From: Caldilinea sp.
GTDB lineage: Bacteria > Chloroflexota > Anaerolineae > Caldilineales > Caldilineaceae
Length of the DNA stretch: 5,656 bases
Assembly (NCBI GenBank): GCA_025055055.1
Contig: JANWYX010000068.1
Location: forward strand, 1 to 5,656
Reading direction: 5' to 3'
In this document: positions 1 to 5,656 of the stretch, piece after piece
Position numbering within the stretch: position 1 is the stretch's first letter
How the letters are laid out: each line of letters begins with the position of its first letter
Made by a program: the position numbers and the translations under genes
The notes under the pieces: model-generated
Told to the model about the DNA's origin: nothing
The model's database searches: none
The model's input: the letters and a program-made list of their open reading frames with translations, nothing else

Positions 1-466
1 AGGCGACGGGGCGTAACATGCCGCCGCAGCAGTAGACGTTGACGGCGGGCGTCAGCCGCGCCAACTCGTTCATCGTGCCCAAGCCGTTGCCGATGACGGT
101 GAGGTGTTGGTAGGCGGCAAGGTATTTCACCATCGCAGCTACGGTGGTGCCGGCTTCCATGAACAGAATGTCCCCGTTGCGCACAAAATGCTCTGCGGCG
201 TAGCGGGCGATACGTTCCTTCAGGGCGAGATTGAGCACGCGCTTGCTGTCGTAGAGGGGCTCGGCGTCGGTGCGACGCTCCACACGCGCAGCACCCCCAC
301 GCACGCGGCGCACGCGGCCCTCTTCCTCGAGCGCAGCCAGGTCGCGCCAGATCGTCATGAGCGAGACGCCAAAGGCCTTGCACAGCTCCTCGGCAGTAGC
401 GCTCGTTCGCTCTTCGATCAGACCGGCAATCTGCTCTCTGCGCAACTCGGCGGGTAGTTTCGACAT
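1..466 (-). CDS. DeoR-family transcriptional regulator, C-terminally cut by the window edge
   Basis: A DNA-binding repressor of the DeoR family, which usually controls sugar catabolism and responds to a phosphorylated sugar. I translated it by hand from the ATG at 466-464; 155 residues are visible and the frame is open to base 1, so the C-terminus is missing. Residues 5-57 form the DeoR helix-turn-helix (AELRREQIAGLIEE, then FGVSLMTIWRDLAALEEEG, then RVRRVRGGA). The recognition helix has Trp40 where the family usually has Arg (TIRRDL). From about residue 80 the DeoR sensor domain begins (LKERIARYAAEHFVRNGDIL, FMEAGTT, LTVIGNGL, YCCGGMLR). The phosphate-binding GTT loop is present. AAGGGAAG, ending 7 nt before the ATG, is a fair ribosome binding site. 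It is transcribed away from the isomerase/kinase operon across a shared control region, so it probably regulates that operon and itself. The family call is firm; the ligand is unknown. Confidence 0.93.
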   Translation of the reverse strand, partial: MSKLPAELRREQIAGLIEERTSATAEELCKAFGVSLMTIWRDLAALEEEGRVRRVRGGAARVERRTDAEPLYDSKRVLNLALKERIARYAAEHFVRNGDILFMEAGTTVAAMVKYLAAYQHLTVIGNGLGTMNELARLTPAVNVYCCGGMLRPVA

Positions 467-501
467 GGGCAATCTTCCCTTGCTTCCGATGTAAGATTTT
501 T

Positions 502-528
502 CATCAAAACATAACATCAAACATCGAA
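502..528. repeat. Short direct repeats, possible DeoR-type operator
   Basis: CATCAAA occurs at 502-508 and 515-521, followed by the related CATCGAA at 522-528; the spacings are 13 and 7 bp. On the regulator's coding strand these read as repeats of TTTGATG. DeoR-family proteins often bind arrays of short direct repeats rather than one palindrome, and these lie over the regulator's -10, so an operator is plausible. The sequence is AT-rich and such short repeats can arise by chance. Confidence 0.35.
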
Positions 529-536
529 TGCGTCAA
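508..536 (-). promoter_or_regulatory. Candidate sigma70-type promoter of the DeoR-family gene
   Basis: On the minus strand, TTGACG (536-531) is followed by a 17-nt spacer and TATGTT (513-508). These are five of six and four of six consensus matches at optimal spacing. The start site would fall near 501, leaving a leader of about 35 nt before the regulator's ATG at 466. The direct repeats at 502-528 overlap the -10 hexamer, which would suit autorepression. This is pattern evidence only. Confidence 0.5.
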
Positions 537-583
537 GCCGTTTCCAGGTGAACAATTCTTTTGTTGTCATGATAGAATGTTGT

Positions 584-613
584 ATTTTGATAAAATCTTC
601 ATGAAATGAAGAT
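584..613. promoter_or_regulatory. Inverted repeats upstream of the operon -35, candidate operator
   Basis: A perfect 19-bp inverted repeat spans 595-613: ATCTTCAT, GAA, ATGAAGAT (8-bp arms, 3-bp centre). It overlaps by two bases a smaller one at 584-596 (ATTTT, GAT, AAAAT). The 19-bp element ends 5 bp before the operon's TTGACA, and its centre is about 50 bp upstream of the predicted start site. That placement suits a regulator touching RNA polymerase or a repressor site. The left arm with its centre (CTTCATGA, 597-604) recurs at 649-656 over the predicted start site. Which protein binds is unknown; the divergent DeoR product is the obvious candidate. Confidence 0.45.
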
Positions 614-618
614 ACGAA

Positions 619-647
619 TTGACAGATGATGTTGCATATTGTAATCT
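619..647 (+). promoter_or_regulatory. Candidate sigma70-type promoter of the isomerase/kinase operon
   Basis: A perfect TTGACA -35 (619-624), a 17-nt spacer and TAATCT (642-647, keeping the first, second and last consensus bases) form the best plus-strand promoter in the control region. Transcription would start near 654, giving a leader of about 73 nt before the ATG at 727. The open frame of the first gene extends upstream to a TTG at 619, but that TTG is part of this -35 hexamer. This argues that the extra 36 codons are not translated. Confidence 0.6.
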
Positions 648-682
648 GCTTCATGATTTTGCCATCCTTCGTGAGTTGCTTA

Positions 683-703
683 TGCAAAATTGCTTGCAGC
701 AAT
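683..703 (+). other. Overlapping inverted repeats in the operon leader
   Basis: Two inverted repeats share bases in the predicted 5' leader: TGCAA-N6-TTGCA (683-698) and ATTGCT-TGC-AGCAAT (689-703). As RNA they would form two small, mutually exclusive hairpins ending 13 nt before the AGGA ribosome binding site. As DNA either could be a protein site downstream of the start site. Both are short, so the functional claim is weak. Confidence 0.25.
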
Positions 704-726
704 GGTTCAATATATCAGGAAGTAGG

Positions 727-1301
727 ATGGACTTTCTACACTTTGATCCGAAAGATGGTGTCATCCCTGCGCGCGCGCCGGTGCAGCGCTTTTTAAGCGA
801 CCTGGAATCGAATTTCGCCGACCGTGCTGCATATCGGGCTCGGCTGAACGAAAATCCATTAATTTATCGGGTGACTTCTATCGAAGACTACAGCGGGGCA
901 GGACAGCTCCACTACGGGCTAGGCGTATTGATGCCGGGCAAGATCGGCCGCGAATACTTCATGACCAAAGGGCATCTCCATACATGGCGGCCGGCCGCCG
1001 AGGTGTACATCGGTCTGCGCGGGCGCGGGCTGATGGTGCTGGAAGATGAGCGCACGGGCGAGTGTCGCGTGACGCCGCTGGAGGCGAACACCGTGGTCTA
1101 TGTGCCGGGCTGGACTGCGCATCGCACGGTGAACATCGGCGAAGAGCCGCTGGTCTACTGGGGCATCTTTCCCTGCGAGGCCGGCCATGACTACGACGCA
1201 ATAGGCGAACGCAATTTTCGTATAGTAGTTATTGAGAAAGATGGCGCGCCCCTTGTGATGGAGCGGTCGGCCTTTCTCCGTGAACTGGAGGCGCAAGCGC
1301 T

Positions 1302-1305
<4 letters not shown>
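727..1305 (+). CDS. Cupin-type glucose-6-phosphate isomerase (archaeal-type PGI family)
   Basis: Metal-dependent isomerase interconverting glucose-6-phosphate and fructose-6-phosphate in the cytoplasm, unrelated in fold to the usual Pgi. With the ATG at 727 the protein has 192 residues, matching the roughly 190-residue archaeal cupin PGIs. The sequence follows the Pyrococcus enzyme closely from memory: PGKIGREYFMTKGHLH, then AEVYIGLRGRG, VVYVPGWTAHRTVNIG and AGHDYDAIGE. The expected metal ligands are present as His83, His85, Glu92 and His132; the TKGH loop also belongs to the substrate pocket. I chose the 727 start because AGGA sits 6 nt upstream, the length fits, and longer starts would run through the promoter. 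It is the first gene of the operon and overlaps the next by ATGA. The family is known from archaea and a few bacteria. A related hexose phosphate as true substrate cannot be excluded. Confidence 0.9.
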
Positions 1306-3514
<2,209 letters not shown>

Positions 3515-4495
3515 ATGGCGCGTATTTTTTTGGGGATCGACGGCGGCGGCACCAAAACCGAAGCCGCCATCTGCGACGAGACGGGGCGCGTGCTGGGTCT
3601 TGGCCAAGCCGGCGCCTCCGGCATCGACAGCGCCGGCGCAGAGCAAGCCCTGGTGAACATCGGTGCAGCAGTGGAAGCGGCGCGGCGTCACGCCGGACTG
3701 CCGGCTGAACCGTTTGATGGCGTCTTCTTCGGTATGGCCGGCGTTGTCTCGGAGGCAGATCGGGCGATCGTGCAGGAGATCGCGCGCCGGCTCCGGCTCG
3801 GCGACTGCGTCGAGGTCGATCACGACATTCGCATTGCGCTGGCAGGAGGCCTCTCCGGACGTCCCGGCATTGCACTGATCGCCGGCACCGGCTCTTCCTG
3901 CTTCGGCGTCAACGCCCGGGGCGAGCGCTGGCAGGCCGGCGGCTGGGGCCATCTCATCTCCGACGAAGGGAGCAGCTACTGGCTGGGCTGGAACGCCATC
4001 CGCTTGGCGATGGGCGCCTACGATGGTCGCTGGCAGACGACACTGCTGGAGCCGGTGCGGCGTCAACTTGGCCTAAAGGAAATGACCGACATTCACCACC
4101 GCCTCTACACACAAGGCGTCACCAAGGCGGAGATCGCCGCTTTGGCGCCGTTGGTCATCGCTGCAACGGAAGCGGGCGATGCAATGGCGCAGCAATTGCT
4201 CTGTCAGGGAGCACAGGAGCTGGCGCAAATGGTGGCGGCGGTGGCGCGTCATCTGGGGTGGAGCGCTGCACCTTGTGAGGTGACACTGGTCGGCGGCCTG
4301 TGGCGTGCGGGCGAGACGGTGATGGCCCCCTTTCGGATGGCGCTGGGGGACCTGCTGCCTCTGGCGCACATCGTCATGCCGGAGCTGCCGCCGGTGTTGG
4401 GAGCCTGTCTGTTGGCGTTGCAAGGGGCAGGAGTAATGATAGGCGAAGCAGTTTGTCGCCGACTCGGTCAGCCGTTGATGGGAGGGTACATATAA
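3515..4495 (+). CDS. BadF/BadG/BcrA/BcrD-family sugar kinase, N-acetylglucosamine kinase-like
   Basis: A 326-residue ASKHA-fold ATP-dependent kinase of the BadF/NAGK type, likely phosphorylating an N-acetylhexosamine or hexose. The phosphate-1 loop GIDGGGTKT is at residues 7-15. VDHDIRIALAGG (101-112) contains Asp104, the likely catalytic base. IAGTGSSCFG (122-131) is the phosphate-2 loop. GGWGHLISDEGSSYWLG (142-158) is the family's signature stretch. LVGGLWRAG (258-266) and PPVLGACLLAL (292-302) are the adenosine-side motifs. Length fits the family, and no 2-hydroxyacyl-CoA activase partner or iron-sulfur cysteine motif is visible, so a sugar kinase is favoured over an activase. The ATG directly abuts the upstream TAG (3512-3514); a GGAGG run about 11-15 nt upstream may serve as ribosome binding site. 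It is the last gene of the operon and presumably supplies sugar phosphate to the isomerases. The substrate is not determined by sequence alone. Confidence 0.87.
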   Translation: MARIFLGIDGGGTKTEAAICDETGRVLGLGQAGASGIDSAGAEQALVNIGAAVEAARRHAGLPAEPFDGVFFGMAGVVSEADRAIVQEIARRLRLGDCVEVDHDIRIALAGGLSGRPGIALIAGTGSSCFGVNARGERWQAGGWGHLISDEGSSYWLGWNAIRLAMGAYDGRWQTTLLEPVRRQLGLKEMTDIHHRLYTQGVTKAEIAALAPLVIAATEAGDAMAQQLLCQGAQELAQMVAAVARHLGWSAAPCEVTLVGGLWRAGETVMAPFRMALGDLLPLAHIVMPELPPVLGACLLALQGAGVMIGEAVCRRLGQPLMGGYI

Positions 4496-4513
4496 ATTGA
4501 TGCAAGGCGCTTC
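4496..4513. other. Convergent 18-nt gap without a classical terminator
   Basis: Only 18 nt separate the kinase TAA (4493-4495) from the dehydrogenase stop (complement of 4514-4516). There is no GC-rich hairpin followed by a T run on either strand. The only symmetry is CAAGGCG (4503-4509) with CGCCTTG (4544-4550), enclosing a GTGC-TCGA-GCAC palindrome (4523-4534). This could form a long weak stem across the end of the dehydrogenase gene. The two transcripts probably overlap at their 3' ends. Confidence 0.4.
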
Positions 4514-5656
4514 TTACCCTTCGTGCTCGAGCACCACCTTGATCGCCTTGTGCTTTCCCTTTGCGCCGGCCACACGGATCGCCTCTTTGTACTCCCGCAT
4601 CGGAAAACGATGTGTAATCAGACCCTCAATATCAAGCCGACCCGCTCGAAACAGGTCAAACACCCATTCGTAGGTGTGTTTGCGCACGCCGTTCCACTCG
4701 TTCATGCCATGCCCGTAAGAACCGACCAGGTTCACATGATGATACCAGACAGGTGTTAAATCAACGTGAGGCATCGGCGCCATGTGCGCGCCGATCATCA
4801 CAACGGTACCACCTGCCCGCACCCAACGCAGCGCATCGTTGGTCGTGCGCGGATCGGCCACGCAATCGTAGATGACATCGAACCCGCCGATCACCACGCC
4901 GCGGTTCAACGGCGCCGAGAAATGCTTGCCGCCGGTGATGCGAGCGACGGCGCCGTAATCGGCGCGGGAGAGGATGCGCTTGGCGCCCAGCTTCTCCGCC
5001 ATTTGCTGTTGATGCGGATGGCGGGCGAGCACGGTGATCTCGGCCTGTGGCGCAAGGGCATGCACCACCATGGTCACCAACAGGCCGATGATCCCCGCCC
5101 CGACCACCAACACCTTGTCGTCGGCCTGCGGCGGAAAGCGCATCACCGCATGCACGGCGATGGAGATCGGCTCCACCAATAGCGCCTGCTCGCAATCGAG
5201 GTCGGGCGGAGCCGGATACACCGCACTCTCATGGGTGATGTAGGCGTCGCCGAAGCCGCCGCCAATCCCGCGCGGCCCGGGCTCCGACTTGTTGACGCAA
5301 AAATGATAATCCCCCAGCGCACAGTAACGACATTTCGGCGCCAACTCCAGCGTTTCGCAGTTGGCGCCGGCAAAATGGGTGTCCATGAGCACGCGGTCGC
5401 CCGGTTGAAAACGGCTTACGCCTGCCCCTACCTCGGTCACAATGGAAACCGTCTCATGTCCAAGCCAGAAGCGAGCGAGGCCGGGCAAGGCCGCAGGAGC
5501 GATGGAGGGATCGGCGTGGACGAAAAGCAGAGAGAGGTCCGAGGCGCAGATGCCGCAGGCCAGGTTGCGCACGCGCAGCCACCGAGGCCCGGGCAGCGGA
5601 GGATCGGGGAACTCTGCTGCCCGGGCAGCCGAAAGGGGAGTCCAGACAAATTCGGG
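4514..5656 (-). CDS. Zinc-dependent medium-chain (MDR) dehydrogenase, N-terminus cut by the window edge
   Basis: NAD(P)-dependent alcohol/polyol dehydrogenase of the zinc MDR family (threonine/sorbitol dehydrogenase-like). 380 residues are visible, counted here from the window edge. The frame is open to base 5656. The first start-like codon, GTG at 5572-5570, is an internal valine within the conserved WLRVRNLACGICASD, so the gene begins beyond the window. Catalytic-zinc residues are Cys37 (GICASD), His67-Glu68 (LGHE) and Glu162 (LVEPIS). A structural zinc lobe is suggested by Cys100, Cys109, Cys112 and Cys120. The first gap is eight residues instead of the usual two, so an insertion is likely. 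The Rossmann motif GAGIIG is at 186-191. It is convergent with the kinase and not part of that operon. Sugar or polyol oxidation is suggested by context only. Confidence 0.88.
   Translation of the reverse strand, partial: PEFVWTPLSAARAAEFPDPPLPGPRWLRVRNLACGICASDLSLLFVHADPSIAPAALPGLARFWLGHETVSIVTEVGAGVSRFQPGDRVLMDTHFAGANCETLELAPKCRYCALGDYHFCVNKSEPGPRGIGGGFGDAYITHESAVYPAPPDLDCEQALLVEPISIAVHAVMRFPPQADDKVLVVGAGIIGLLVTMVVHALAPQAEITVLARHPHQQQMAEKLGAKRILSRADYGAVARITGGKHFSAPLNRGVVIGGFDVIYDCVADPRTTNDALRWVRAGGTVVMIGAHMAPMPHVDLTPVWYHHVNLVGSYGHGMNEWNGVRKHTYEWVFDLFRAGRLDIEGLITHRFPMREYKEAIRVAGAKGKHKAIKVVLEHEG

Noticed and set aside
517..702. 61-residue minus-strand open frame across the control region
   Set aside because: It runs through both candidate promoters and the inverted repeats, has no recognisable domain, and overlaps the regulator's leader antisense; better explained as chance.
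4440..4458. GGCGA/TCGCC pair near the end of the kinase, considered as a terminator
   Set aside because: Only five base pairs with a nine-base loop, no T run, and it lies inside the coding sequence.
3515..4495. Reading the kinase as a benzoyl-CoA reductase subunit or hydroxyacyl-CoA dehydratase activator
   Set aside because: The same superfamily includes these, but the iron-sulfur cysteine motif and partner subunits are absent and all neighbours act on sugar phosphates.
4523..4534. 12-bp palindrome GTGCTCGAGCAC near the operon end, considered as a terminator or protein site
   Set aside because: It encodes Val-Leu-Glu-His at the end of the dehydrogenase, allows only a 4-bp stem with a 4-nt loop, and has no T run after it.
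5437..5649. Small minus-strand frame beginning near the right edge
   Set aside because: It is out of frame with the MDR dehydrogenase, whose conserved reading frame continues to the window edge.

Overview
The window comes from a GC-rich bacterium and holds a compact sugar-phosphate metabolism locus. Four plus-strand genes (727-4495) are packed like an operon. A divergent DeoR-family regulator (1-466, minus) lies on the left, and a convergent zinc-dependent MDR dehydrogenase (4514-5656, minus) lies on the right. Both flanking genes run off the window. The phylum cannot be read directly. GC-rich coding sequence, a bacterial cupin-type phosphoglucose isomerase and the gene mix would suit Chloroflexota (Anaerolineae/Caldilineae-like), but that is a weak inference.

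Layout: (1) The regulator has an N-terminal DeoR helix-turn-helix and the start of a DeoR sugar-phosphate sensor domain. (2) The divergent control region (467-726) is the only AT-rich stretch. It holds a candidate sigma70-type promoter for each direction: TTGACG-17-TATGTT for the regulator and TTGACA-17-TAATCT for the operon. It also holds short direct repeats over the regulator's -10, a perfect 19-bp inverted repeat next to the operon -35, and three TCATGA hexamers spaced 32 and 52 bp apart. (3) The operon encodes a cupin-type glucose-6-phosphate isomerase, a small standalone cupin mannose-6-phosphate isomerase, a 607-residue class I mannose-6-phosphate isomerase with a roughly 250-residue N-terminal extension, and a BadF/NAGK-type (ASKHA) sugar kinase. 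Junctions are ATGA overlaps at 1302-1305 and 1691-1694, then a stop codon directly abutting an ATG at 3514/3515. (4) Only 18 nt separate the kinase stop from the dehydrogenase stop.

Working model (inference): the kinase phosphorylates a hexose or N-acetylhexosamine entering the cell. The three metal-dependent isomerases then interconvert hexose-6-phosphates toward fructose-6-phosphate. The DeoR protein, whose family usually senses phosphorylated sugars, controls the locus from the shared intergenic region. The dehydrogenase may oxidise a related sugar or polyol, but it is transcribed separately. The enzymes are individually recognisable. The least-described parts are the stacking of three isomerases in one coupled operon, the extension on the class I isomerase, and the structured control region.

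No RNA genes, mobile elements or CRISPR arrays were seen.
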